Origin: Hippasteria phrygiana
Lineage: Eukaryota; Echinodermata; Asteroidea; Valvatida; Goniasteridae
Length of the DNA stretch: 64,000 nucleotides
Reading direction: 5' to 3'
NCBI GenBank assembly: GCA_037893225.1
Contig: JAZGUH010000363.1
Location: 1,240,001-1,304,000 of the forward strand
A program made the position numbers and the translations under genes. Position 1 is the first letter of the stretch. Each line of letters starts with the position of its first letter. Shown one piece after another: positions 44,431-55,343 of the stretch. The notes beneath the pieces were generated by a model, which did no database searches, was not told where the DNA came from, and saw nothing but the letters and a program-made list of their open reading frames with translations.

Positions 44431-47400
44431 TTTGCCTTTGGCCTTCTTTATACAGTCGTAGCTACGACCGTAGGGAGTAATATCGTGTTCCCCGTATAAA
44501 ATCGAGTACATCTTTGATATGATGCATGTAGCTTCGCTTATAACTTTTCCTCCGCATTCGTCTTTAAATTTACCGATGACTTTCTTGTTAGTCTCGTCGT
44601 ATAAAAAGTGACTTTTCTCGTAGTTGCTAAAATCGTACAAGTCGGACTGTTTTTCCATATCGAGATAAACGTCTTTCGTATGGATAATCAAAAGCAGCGA
44701 ATCTGTGTCTGTATACATCAACCTTACTTTATCACCATACGTCTTTTTTAATACGTTGTAAAAAAAGTCGTACATTGGAATTTTTGATAAATCCAAGATA
44801 CTTACACCGCAGTAAATCGGTTTGTCTAGGCGGACTTTAGTTCGATACGATTCTACAAATGATAAACTACATTCTTTAAACGCTATAGTAGACTTGTAGC
44901 TCAGTTTAGAAACTATTTTTTCGTATTCCTCTACTTGATCGTCTCGCAATAAAACTCCATCTATTCTATTTCTGACATTTTCCATCGTTTTACCGAATAC
45001 CGAGTTATTCATCAATTTGAAAAAGTCTTTTTCAAAATCTGACTTTGCTTTCGTTCTTAGTTTCGTGTTTTTATCGATGTACGATTTCATCCAAGGTTTT
45101 TGTTTAAACTGTAAAGCTCGATGTACTTTAGTTAGTTTTAGACCTAACCTCAGACACTGTTTTAAATTGACGTAATGTAATACATATTTTTTTTTAGTAT
45201 GTAGCGTACCCGTCAATTTCGACGCATTAGCGCTAGATCCTATCGAATTCACCAAGTTTAGTTGATATTCCGATAACCATTCTTCCTGTATGACTATATT
45301 ATCCGGCGCTAACGGATAGTCGTTGTGTAAGTCGTGTAAACAAGAGGGGTATTCTAGATCTACCTCAAACATATACCCCGTTTTAGAAACGTCTTTTAAC
45401 GACATGATTCGATCGTGGGTAAATTGACTCGCGGTGACCCAATTAAATTCTCCGTATGGTAGTGGTTGACTCATGGCCCATCCGTAGAGGTTGTTGGCGT
45501 CGAGATAGAGAATATAAGAGTCTGGTTTATCCAGACTGTAGTCGTTTAGATACTCGTTATTCGCCTTGTGGTATCTTGCGCTTCCAACGCTGGATACCCC
45601 TCCTCTTTTCGCCTTTTCAAAAAATAAGTGTTGATCTATATCGGTCAAAAGTTCTAATTCAATTTTCGTGTGTCTCAATAGAGCGTCCCAACTTAGACCG
45701 GGTGCTGTGAAGTAGTTGGCGGGGTCCAACTTGTAGTTTGTTCTGCACATTCGCCTAAAATTCTCAAATACTCCAGCTAGTAATAGAGTGTCTGTAGTTA
45801 TGTACAAGTTGTGATATTCACCCAAGTTTTTAATGTTAAATTTTTCCCATACTCGTTGCGCTCTTTCGTAGTCTTCGTTAGACACGTGTTTGTCCTTTAG
45901 AGCGCTATAAAAACATTCCTTGGGCGGTAGACTAGTCTCTTTAAATCTTTTGTGGCTGTCCATATACTCGTACGGATAAACACCCTTTTGTAATAGGATG
46001 TCCGCATTCTCTTCGCCAAAATGTTTCAAGAGTAAACTAAAAGATTCTCTCTGACAACTCTTCACCAAATTGTCAAGAGTACTAGACATAAAATGAAGCG
46101 AGTCGATAAATCTATATTGACCGACCGAAAATGAAATGTATTTTTCTGAATTTTTTGGTATGCATCCGATGCCTTCTTTATACTTAGAAATACCCTGCAT
46201 AATTAAATGCGCGTCGTAACCCCTTCAAATTGTGAAAGACGATTGGTATTGTCATATAAGGTTCTATTCGTAATTTAAGATTACAGTAAGCATGCGCAGC
46301 GCCTCGATATTTGCCCGTAGTGTGACAATGATTTCTTACTTTTCTAAATTTGTTAATTTTCTTGCGACAGGTCACGCATTTTAACTCGGTGTACCCCTTG
46401 GCGTTTATGTATGAGTATTCTTCTTCTTCTTCGGAATCGTCTAAAAAGGGTTCTTCCGGCTCGTCGCACTGACAATTACACGAGTAATTTGGATAAATTG
46501 GTTTTTCGCAAATCCAACACTCGTTAGAATTTAGGTGAATTTTTTCTTCTTTTAGCGTATATATCATCGGTTCGACCTTATCGAATAAGATATTAATTTT
46601 AGAATCGAGTTCTTTCAACAAAGTTATAAAATTGTCTACAGCGTGTCTACCTCTATAAGTCTTTCGTTTCATTTTTCGTCCATCGCATCTAACTACAACG
46701 TACGAATAACCGCAGGCTCTGTGAATGTGAGTTTTAATTGTGGCACTCTCTTCGCTAGCAGAGGCGGTTGTTTTTTCTAATATTGATTCAAAGTCCGCGT
46801 ATATGACATAGGGTGCGTCTTGTAAATTTTTAAAGTTTTTAAACTTAAGAATATTTTTATCAGGCTTGGGCATTACGGCGATAGATGGATTTGTGTCTAT
46901 TCCGCCGCAATGCATCTCGTGTAATTCCAATTTTTCTGATGAATTAAAATGTGATAAACATCTCAAACAAAAATGTTTACGATGTTGGCTCTTTGTAACG
47001 CTAGACAATAATCTAGGCAAGTTGCTTATCAAACAATAATGACGGTCAAACAACAGCAAATTAATGCAAGTTAGAGCATCTAGGTTTATAATGGATATTA
47101 TCGAGTCTTCGTATCCAAACACGTTTATACTTAGACCGTTCTGTATTTCTATTCTAGGTATCTGATGTATGGGTGTGGGGAAGTCTACATCTTTAACATT
47201 TAATCCATCATCAGTTTTATAAACAGAAGTTCTATTTCCGTTAAATTTGTAATTTGGATTTGTTTCTTTTTTGTTTTTAACCTTATCGGTATATTCCCAA
47301 AGCTGCTCTTATGCACCATCTTATACACTCTTGATCTTCGTTTTTTATGTTGATGGTTGCGTGTTTACTATCGATAAATTCAGGTAGTGCTACGTAAGAA

Positions 47401-48119
47401 GCGCCTACCAAAGGGTTAACTCTATTTATGTTGATGTAAAACGCAATTATCTTATCTACGATCCAACCGCTTCCTTTATTAGTGTATTCATCTATCGCAG
47501 ACAGTATCGTTTCAAATTGTCGTCTGAGCGTAGTTTGTATATCACTCTCGTTTAAGACGCGATTTTGATAACTAAAATGAGTTGCCGTCGATGTTACAGT
47601 CTCACCATCCGAGGCACTTTTTTATACTTTACTTTCATAGCGATCTGAAGTTTCATCGTTCTTAGTTCTCTTAATTCAGCGATTATTTTTTGCTTTTGAT
47701 CATCGACGCGTGGGTGTTGTAAAATTGTTCCGGATCGTCGATAAACAGATTTGGTACAATTTCTATAACTGTTCGCAAATCTTCTCGTCTCTCGAAAGTC
47801 TGATTCTCGAAAAATATTTGGAGATTTAAATCTTTTTATAGCCTCGATGTAATCTTTTTTCAGCGCTTGACCATTTCTACCCGTAGAAGTGACTGGAATA
47901 TTTTTATCACGTATGACTCGCGCTAGACTTTCTTTAGTTTTAACTCTCAAATTTCTAAATTTGTTTTCCTCTTTCTTTATAGCGTAAATATAATCTCGCC
48001 TGATATACGTATTACCGCGTCCTGTTGGTGTTCCTAAAGATACGTTATACTTATCGATATATTTATCGAGTTATTTTGTTCCATCTATTGTATCCATGAA
48101 TCAAAGGTTGAATTTCCAT
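44416..48119 (-). pseudogene. polB: Polinton protein-primed DNA polymerase B, multiple frameshifts
   Basis: A replicative polymerase of the protein-primed family. The start is at 48119 or 48097. The first part has two SAP-like motifs (TPTGRGNTYIRRDYIYAIKK and STGRNGQALKKDYIEAIKRF). Then comes GSGWIVDKIIAFYININRVN, and after a shift near 47308 DFPTPIHQIPRIEIQ. From 47122 come a Cys/His cluster and Exo I, YADFESIL. A shift near 46190 precedes Exo III YRFIDSLHF. Polymerase motifs are LDANNLYGWAMS (A), NNSVFGKTMENVRNR (B) and MYTDTDSLL (C). The C-terminus ends abruptly after KKAKG at a deletion junction. PYGRSYDC near the end comes from a palindromic repeat. Confidence 0.88.
44456..44477. repeat. 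palindromic coding repeat, copy 4
   Basis: Core CGTAGCTACG (44457-44466) followed by ACCGTAGGGA, sharing 19 consecutive bases with copy 3. In frame within the C-terminal region of PolB. Confidence 0.8.
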
Positions 48120-48451
48120 CTTTTATTATGGCAATATAATATTTTTAAAAAATTTAATTTTTTTAAAATTGTTTTTGGCTTATAACAAATGAAATTTGTT
48201 ATAAGTTGAAAAAGTATGTGTGTGAACAACGAAAAAACTCTTTTTCATTTTCTGATTTTGTAGATTTTGTGCTAATTTTGCTGTATAGATATATAGCAAA
48301 ATTTAGAGAAATTTAGATTTATTTTTAGACGATTTTTAGACGATTTTGGAATTTCAAAATTTCTAAAAATTTGGTGTATATACCTACAACAAAATTGGGG
48401 AGATTTTTGAAATTCCAAAATTGTGATAGAATAGGCATCTCCTATACTACT
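48120..48451. repeat. right terminal region of the Polinton with two hairpins
   Basis: Non-coding. CTTATAACAAAT and ATTTGTTATAAG (48179-48205) form a 12-bp perfect stem with a 3-base loop. ATTTTGGAATTTCAAAA (48343-48359) and its exact inverse TTTTGAAATTCCAAAAT (48407-48423) form a 17-bp stem. The putative terminus reads AGTAGTATAGGAGATG inward from 48451. Confidence 0.55.
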
Positions 48452-48565
48452 ATTTCAAATAGGGGAGGGACGTTGAACGTTCCAGTAGTTACGCTTCTGG
48501 CTACATTGAAACTTTTCATTTTCATACCCAAATTAGTGTATTTCCAGCGTGTATGTATTTATTAC

Positions 48566-48805
48566 CAGTCTGTGTTTTGAAGGCGCTCGTTTCCATTTCG
48601 TTGTGCAGGATTCTCAATCTCGCGTGCGCGTGTAGCATCTGGGTCTATCTCGCTCGGGTTCGTACCGGTACGGCTCCGCTTCCTCTGCCGTGTCCTCATC
48701 CAACAGTTCATTTTCTGGATATTCGTCCCCTTCCCCACTGTCTGAATAATGGACTGATTCTCCGGAATCACTGCTAATGTCCTCCCAATCGTCAGAATCG
48801 GACAT
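48566..48805 (-). CDS. P2X7-C-domain gene, exon 1
   Basis: Start MSDSDDWEDISSDSGES at 48805, then an acidic region ending EPYRYEPERD. This is the usual N-terminal layout of invertebrate proteins that carry the P2X7-receptor-like zinc-binding C-terminal domain without a channel. A frame change near 48650 moves to NPAQRNGNERLQNTD and the donor TG|GTAATA. The split codon TG plus the first G of exon 2 makes Trp directly before Cys, as the domain requires, which supports the splice to 36938 across the Polinton. The frame change suggests a decayed or mis-assembled exon. Confidence 0.65.
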
Positions 48806-49001
48806 GATTTTCCCCAGCTACGCGAAAACTTTCGCTTCGCAGTCGCAGAAGGCACGGAATTTGAGTCTAGTTAACTGAGTTCATTATGTACATCAATGCA
48901 GTGATCTCGGCTGTTTGTGAAGCACCAGACTACTAAACACAAAGTCGATGACACTCGAACTCGGACTTTCATGAAAACAAAACAAAGCGTCCGAAACTTT
49001 T
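48806..49001 (-). other. upstream region of the P2X7-C gene
   Basis: Short stretch between exon 1 and the Gypsy-2 insertion. A GCGAAA..TTTCGC inverted pair lies at 48820-48835. No clear promoter element. Confidence 0.35.
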
Positions 49002-49005
49002 GTAG

Positions 49006-49680
49006 TGTGGTGACACGAACATTAAGTGTAATTTTGTGTGTACTGTAATTTATGTCTCGTGGTGCGCCATACCACACAGATCTGAGGTCAGTAGTTGGTA
49101 ACAGCACCGCTAGTACCAGCCACGATGTATATAATGTACATGTTCTGTACAAGACTGTATAGCGTTCCGTGTTATGCCTTTCAGTATACACGTTTTTCCT
49201 TCGTTTGGAGTTGTTCATCACGTGCGACAATTACCGATTTTTAAAGTTCTTGTCATTGAGTTATTCAGCAGGAATTTTCTTCCTGACCGTAACTGCAGAG
49301 CAGTGAACATTCTGTAGTTTCTTTGGATCGCATTTTGAGAGGTGTTTTTACATATTAGTTGGCGTTTTCACCACTTCAAAATCGCGTGGAACCTTGTGTT
49401 TTGGGTTTCGCTTTTGTACGTGAACTGTGTACAGAACTTCGTTGTTGTGTTTTCGTCCTTCGTCATCGTCATTTTCGTTACTCCGTCTTCGTATTTATAA
49501 CTTTGTGAACATTATCAAACCAACGGACTTAGCCTACACGTAGGCCAGTTGCCTGTCCTACACATAGTAAAAGCCCAGCACTCGACAGTATTCCGGGAGA
49601 ATCATCGGCCCATGTCCAGTGTGAACACTATACCGTGGCGGTAAGTGAACACTATTCGCATCAACATAACTTACTCCAAA
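49006..49680 (+). repeat. Gypsy-2 5' LTR
   Basis: Begins TGTGGTGACACGAACATT. Its end reads TTACTCCAAA where the other LTR reads TTACTCCACA, so the last bases here are probably mutated. The small minus-strand frame inside it is not a gene. Confidence 0.88.
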
Positions 49681-49681
49681 T

Positions 49682-49705
49682 TGGTGACCCTGACGTGATC
49701 TGAAC
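49682..49705 (+). other. Gypsy-2 primer-binding site, tRNA-Trp type
   Basis: TGGTGACCCTGACGTGATC followed by TGAAC is complementary to the 3' end and T-arm of animal tRNA-Trp with about two mismatches. It starts one base after the LTR, and the gag ATG (49706) follows it directly, leaving no leader. Confidence 0.75.
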
Positions 49706-50620
49706 ATGGAAACAATGCCTGATCCCAAACCGGACACAGCCAAAAGTGCTAGTTTACCTACAACTCTTGCTGGAGTAACCTTGAAGTTGCCTCCATTTTG
49801 GCCCAACGACCCCGCGCTTTGGTTTGCGCAGGTGGAAGCGCAATTCCTCACCCGTAACATCACCCAACAAAACACCAAGTTTGCGTACGTGGTGGGTTCC
49901 TTGCAACCCGAGTTTGCAACAGAAGTGAGGGACATCCTCATTGCGCCACCCGTGCAGGATGCCTATGACAATCTAAAGACTGCCCTCATCCGTCGTACAA
50001 CTGCTTCGGAGCAGAAGAGACTCCACCAGCTTTTGATCTCAGAAGAGCTGGGTGATCGTAAGCCTTCGCAGCTCTTCAGACGGATGAAACAACTACTCGG
50101 GGACAACACATTGGAGGACAACATACTCAAACAGCTGTTCCTGCAACGTTTGCCAACAAATGTGCAACTGATCCTTGCCTCAACAACACAGACCGTCTCT
50201 ATCGAACAACTTGCTGAGTTGGCCGACAAGATAGTCGAAGTTGCTGCGTCACCTGTCATTGGAGCTACCTCGGTGACTACGCCGCAGTGTGCTGCAGCCT
50301 CAACTACAGTCGTGCCACCACCTCAGTCATCTGACATACAACAACTCCAGTCTCAGATTCAGCAGCTAAGCCTGCAAGTGCAGCAAATGTCATCGCGCAT
50401 GGTCGGAGCAGCTTTCAGCCACATTGATCGCGAGAGCCGCAATCGCAGTCGCACCCGTAGCCGAAGCCGTGGATGCCCGGATCGTAGCTCAGATTCCAAG
50501 CCCAACTCCACCGACGAGTGTTGGTACCACTGGCGCTTTGGAGACGATGCTCACAAGTGCAAGAAACCTTGCGCATACAAATCCCAAAAGAAGTCGGGAA
50601 ACGACGTGGCCAGCGGCTAG
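49706..50620 (+). CDS. gag: Gypsy-2 gag
   Basis: 304 residues, intact. The N-terminal capsid-type region includes FWPNDPALWFAQVEAQF and LPTNVQLILASTTQT. A glutamine-rich coiled coil lies at about 208-235 (IQQLQSQIQQLSLQVQQM), then an Arg/Ser-rich tract and CWYHWRFGDDAHKCKKPC, a zinc-knuckle variant common in this gag family. It overlaps the start of pol by about 100 bases in another frame. Confidence 0.85.
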   Translation: METMPDPKPDTAKSASLPTTLAGVTLKLPPFWPNDPALWFAQVEAQFLTRNITQQNTKFAYVVGSLQPEFATEVRDILIAPPVQDAYDNLKTALIRRTTASEQKRLHQLLISEELGDRKPSQLFRRMKQLLGDNTLEDNILKQLFLQRLPTNVQLILASTTQTVSIEQLAELADKIVEVAASPVIGATSVTTPQCAAASTTVVPPPQSSDIQQLQSQIQQLSLQVQQMSSRMVGAAFSHIDRESRNRSRTRSRSRGCPDRSSDSKPNSTDECWYHWRFGDDAHKCKKPCAYKSQKKSGNDVASG

Positions 50621-53600
50621 CGACGACGAGTCCTCCTGGCAATGACAATAACAGTCGTCTCTTCCATGTCACGGATAAGCAGTCAGGGAGGTGTTTCCTG
50701 ATCGACACGGGCGCAGAGATAAGTGTTTTGCCAGCAACGCCAAGCGATCGCCAACACCCATCTAGCCAATTTAACCTCCAGGCCGTCAACAAGTCACCCA
50801 TAGCGACATTCGGAGAACGTTCTCTGACACTAGACATCGGTCTACGGCGAACATATCGCTGGGTTTTTATCATCGCAGATTTGTCCACGCCAATCATCGG
50901 TGCTGATTTTCTTTGACATTTTGGCCTGTGTGTCGATGTGAAGTATCATCGACTCATCGATACCATGACCAGCCTAAATGTACAAGGAATTCGCACATCG
51001 ACCGGTTCTCCCAGTCCCATGATCACTGTGCCTGATGATGCATCCAGCTACAGCACGTTGCTGCATGAATATGCAGACATCACTCGGCCTTGTTTCAGTG
51101 ACGCAGCTTTGAAACACAACGTCACGCACCATATTCGCACGAGCGGACCACCTGTTGCGTCTCGCCCTCGTCGCCTTGCAGCTGACAAGTTGACAGTAGC
51201 CAAGGCGGAGTTTGACCACATGCTTCAAATGGAGATCATCCGCCCATCCGACAGTTGTTGGTCGTCTCCCCTGCACATGGTGCCTAAAAAGCCTGGAGAC
51301 TGGCGTCCCTGCGGCGACTATCGTGCACTGAACAATATAACAGTGCCAGATCAGTATCCAATACCCCACATCCACGACTTCGCCCCGACGCTGCATGGAA
51401 AAACAGTGTTTTCCAAGATCGATCTGATCAGAGCTTACCATCAGATCCCTGTTGAGTCATCGGACGTGCCTAAAACGGCCTTGACAACCCCGTTTGCCTT
51501 GTTCGAATTCACCCGCATGCCATTAGCTTGAGAAATGCGGCACAAACATTCCAGCGCTTCATAGACCAGGTCATTCGAGGCTTAGATTTTGTGTACGCGT
51601 ACATAGATGATTTGCTAATAGCCAGCACGAGTGTCGACGAGCACCATTCTCACCTACAGAAGTTGCGCGACTTCAAGAGTACGGTGTGGTGATAAACCCG
51701 ACAAAGAGTCAGTTCGGCGCAAGTTCATTGGAGTTCCTCTGACACCACGTCTCGGAGCATGGCATTCGCCCACTAGCTGCCAAGGTCAAAGCCATCCAGG
51801 AGTTTCCCCAGCCACAGTCACTGAGAAAGCTTCGAGAATTCCTGGGAATGATCAACTTCTACAGACGGTTCATTCCGCAATGTGCAAAACTAGTACAGCC
51901 CCTCACTGACTTGCTAGCTGGCAAGCCCAAAAATGCCAAGACATTGCTAGAAGTATCACCAGAAGCAACAGCGGCTTTTATAGCGGTTAAGTCGGCCCTT
52001 GCAGAGGCAACACTGTTGGTGCATCCTCACCCTGAAGCCCCGTTGTGTCTAATGGTTGACGCATCGGACGTTGCCGTCGGCGGCGTGCTCCAGCAGATGA
52101 TCCATGGAGACTGGCAGCCCATGGCATTTTTCTCAAAGCGACTACAACCAGCCGAGACAAAATACAGTACGTTTGGTCGAGAACTTCTAGCAGCATACCT
52201 CGCCATTCGCCACTTCCGCTACGTCGTAGAAGGTAGAGAGTTCTTCATCTTGACTGACCACAAACCACTAACACATGCGTTCAACTCAACCACGGACAGG
52301 TACTCACCACCGACATCAGACATGTTAAGGGGACCGACAATGAGGTTGCCGATGCCCTCTCCCGCATTAACATGACCTCACTACCATCGACTACAACCAC
52401 CATTGACTTTGAATCAATGGCCAAGCAACAACTCACAGATGAGGACTACTTGCAGCACAAGAGCAGCTCGGTCCTACAGTTGAAGGACATACCACTAGCC
52501 ACTAACGACGGCACAATCGCATGCGATGTGACCACTGGTATACCTCGCCCATTCGTACCCAAGTCTTTTCGTCGTGCAGTTTTTGACTCGCTCCACTCAA
52601 TGTCACACCCTGGCATACGAGCCACCCTGAAACTGGTCAGCACACGGTTTGTGTGGCCCAACATGAACCGCGACGTCAGACAGTGGTCCAAAACTTGTCT
52701 CAAATGCCAGACTTGCAAGATACATCGCCATACCATAACACCTTTGGGTACTTTTGCTACTCCTGACGTCCGCTTCAACCACGTCCACATCGACTTAGTT
52801 GGCCCTCTACCACCGTCTAATGGGTATACTTACCTTCTCATGTGCATTGACCGGTTCACCAGATGGACAGAGGCCATCCCTGTCGTCGACATCACAGCAG
52901 AAACAGTGGCCAAAGCTTTCGTCTCCAGGTGGATCGCAATGTTTGGAGCACCATCAACTATCACCACTGATCGTGGCCGTCAGTTCGAATCGGCGTTGTT
53001 CCACTCTTTGACAGCATTATTGGGTAGCAAGCGAATTCGTACAACGTCATACCACCCCATTGCCAACGGACAGATCTCGGTTGTACTACGGCAGAACTTG
53101 TATTCGGGACTACGCTGCGACTTCCTGGACAGTTCGTGGCACCAGAAGAGACTCAGGATTTTGAGCCAGGCAACTATGTGCACCGTCTGCGACGACTAAT
53201 GCAAAACGTGAGACCCACACCAACCAGGTTGCACCAACGTAAGGCACAGATTCACAAAGACTTGGCTTCTTGTTCACATGTTTTTGTACGTACCGATCAT
53301 GTGCAAAAACCCCTTCAGCCAGCGTACACTGGCCCGTTCAAGGTCCTCGAGAAAACCGACAAGTATATGCTCGACAAGAACGGCAAAAGAGACACCGTCA
53401 GTCTGGACCGCTTGAAAGTCGCATACCTAGACACCGACTCGGTAGACATTCCGCAACCAGCAGAACACTCACACCCAGTTTCCCAGACTGGTGACCAACC
53501 CAAGGAGAAGCCGCCAGAGATATCGCCACCTCAGAAACTCATGTCACCACCTCAGCAGCAACGTTCAACACGTTCTGGCCGGCGGGTCCACTGGCCAACT

Positions 53601-53627
53601 AAGTACCTCAACTACGACTGTGGTTGA
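50518..53627 (+). pseudogene. pol: Gypsy-2 pol, frameshifts and integrase deletion
   Basis: Protease FLIDTGAEISVLPATP. TGA at 50914. RT with [31 protein letters not shown] and, after a shift near 51531, YIDDLLIAS at 51600. RNase H has LCLMVDASDVAVGGVLQ and FILTDHKPLTHAF. Integrase has an HHCC region ending CLKCQTCKIHRH, HIDLVGPLPP (Asp) and TTDRGRQFESALF (Asp). Then SYHPIANGQ is joined at about 53070 to the downstream TAELVFGTTLRLPG segment. About 60 residues including the catalytic Glu are deleted. The tail YTGPFKVLEK is the GPY/F module. Ends at 53627. Confidence 0.85.
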
Positions 53628-53692
53628 GCATTTATTCAGTGATACAGGCACATCGCCAGCTTCATTTCATTTGCTTGCTAGGAGGGAGCTAC

Positions 53693-54366
53693 TGTGGTGA
53701 CACGAACATTAAGTGTATTTTTTGTGTACTGTAATTTATGTCTCGTGGTGCGCCATACCACACAGATCTGAGGTCAGTAGTTGGTAACAGCACCGCTAGT
53801 ACCAGGCACGATGTATATAATGTACATGTTCTGTACAAGAATGTATAGCGTTCCGTGTTATGCCTTTCAGTATACACGTTTTTCCTTCGTTTGGAGTTGT
53901 TCATCACGTGCGACAATTACCGATTTTTAAAGTTCTTGTCATTGAGTTATTCAGCAGGAATTTTCTTCCTGACCGTAACTGCAGAGCAGTGAACATTCTG
54001 TAGTTTCTTTGGATCGCATTTTGAGAGGTGTTTTTACATATTAGTTAGCGTTTTCACCACTTCAAAATCGCGTGGAACCTTGTGTTTTGGGTTTCGCTTT
54101 TGTACGTGAACTGTGTACAGAACTTCGTTGTTGTATTTTCGTCCTTCGTCATCGTAATTTTCGTTACTCCGTCTTCGTATTTATAACTTTGTGAACATTA
54201 TCAAACCAACGGACTTAGCCTACACGTAGGCCAGTTGCCTGTCCTACACATAGTAAAAGCCCAGCACTCGGCAGTATTCCGGGAGAATCATCGGCCCATG
54301 TCCAGTGTGAACACTATACCGTGGCGGTAAGTGAACACTATTCGCATCAACATAACTTACTCCACA
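53693..54366 (+). repeat. Gypsy-2 3' LTR
   Basis: Near-identical to 49006-49680. Preceded by a purine-rich GGAGGGAGCTAC. Ends CCACA and is followed by the GTAG duplication. Confidence 0.88.
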
Positions 54367-54370
54367 GTAG

Positions 54371-55343
54371 CTACTTGCGTTCAAAGTGGAAATAAAACCT
54401 GGTGTCTCAGCATCAAAATTCGATGATTATCTTCCGTTATGTAATTAAAGTTTACCCTTTTTGGATAAAAAATAAACTCGCAATGAACGCAATACAATGA
54501 TGTCGTTCACGCGAAGCCAGCAGCTATAGCTGCACACAGCTCCTGCATGCAGCGTGCATGACAAGTGCGCATGCATTGTGTGCGTTGTATGCGTTGTGTA
54601 CGTGTGTACGTGTCCCCTCAATTCTTTGTTTCCCCTCAATGACGTGCTATAAACAAAGCGTGACCTCGGCGTTTTCAGAAACTGAGTCGTGGCGGGTATT
54701 GACAAAAGTGCTTTAAAAGCTACTTTCTTGCGAGTTTTTGCCATAGACTCGGAACTAATTATAATGAGGTTTATTTCATGTATCTAAAAAGGGGGAAAAG
54801 AAAAAATCTGTTTTTTACTTAGAGGTGCTCTATAACCTCAGTGGTCAAGGCGTTCAATTAGTATTGGCATATACAACTGTCATTGTAGACCAGAGGACCT
54901 ATCGCATGACTTTCGATTTGCATGGCCACCTCATATTGTGTCGTTGACAGTACAGCAAACTTGAGTGCAATTTGCAGTGTACAACTTTGAGAGTGCTTTA
55001 TATTGTACTGCGATAGGGCCTTACCATCATTCGTGAGCATTATCTGATACTGGAGGAGTGAGAAATTGACTTAACTGTGCCACTGATCTAGGGATCGAGA
55101 TTCTTCACAGATTTGGTTCAGATGATGGAATAAAGGAGTCGATGAACATAGACATGTGTGGATGAAGTGATGTTTGACATAGTAGTGTAAACTAAAACAA
55201 AAACAGTGGTATATTCTCGTGGTTCTACACAACAAAATTTCTCCACATCTTTCTGTACAAAACCAAAAGGCGTACTACATGTGACTGAGATCATAGTAAT
55301 TCACTGCATGCTGTATTGTCGGTAACTAAATATAACAGCAAGG
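54371..55343. other. non-coding; should hold the BEL/Pao 5' LTR, not delimited
   Basis: No gene seen. The BEL/Pao gag begins at 55344, so a 5' LTR and primer site could lie here, but with the 3' LTR outside the window I cannot define the ends. A purine run AAAAAGGGGGAAAAG lies near 54786. Confidence 0.35.

Larger units (their letters stand above)
37096..48451. mobile_element. Polinton/Maverick, decayed, in intron 1 of the P2X7-C gene
   Basis: This is a self-synthesising DNA transposon with viral capsid genes. It carries protein-primed PolB, a retroviral-type integrase, a packaging ATPase, a major capsid protein, penton-like fragments and several small virion-type proteins. The right end reads (inverted) AGTAGTATAGGAGATG from 48451. 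Polintons begin AG, so this is a plausible terminus. No matching left end was found between 36940 and 37096, and no adenovirus-type protease is recognisable. The length, about 11.4 kb, is below the usual 15-20 kb. At least six frame breaks, one nonsense codon and two deletion junctions show it is dead. It lies between donor 48565 and acceptor 36939 of a host gene. Confidence 0.88.
49006..54366 (+). mobile_element. Gypsy-2, Ty3/Gypsy element with two LTRs
   Basis: A complete-length but decayed Ty3/Gypsy element. LTRs at 49006-49680 and 53693-54366 (TGTGG...CCACA in the right copy) are flanked by GTAG at 49002-49005 and 54367-54370, a 4-bp target duplication. By eye the LTRs differ at roughly eight positions, so insertion is fairly recent, yet pol has several frame breaks and a deletion in integrase. 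It is inserted about 200 bases upstream of P2X7-C exon 1. Confidence 0.9.

Noticed and set aside
48871..49230. 119-residue minus-strand frame (also 53689-53916)
   Set aside because: Found in both LTRs of Gypsy-2, antisense; repeat artefact.
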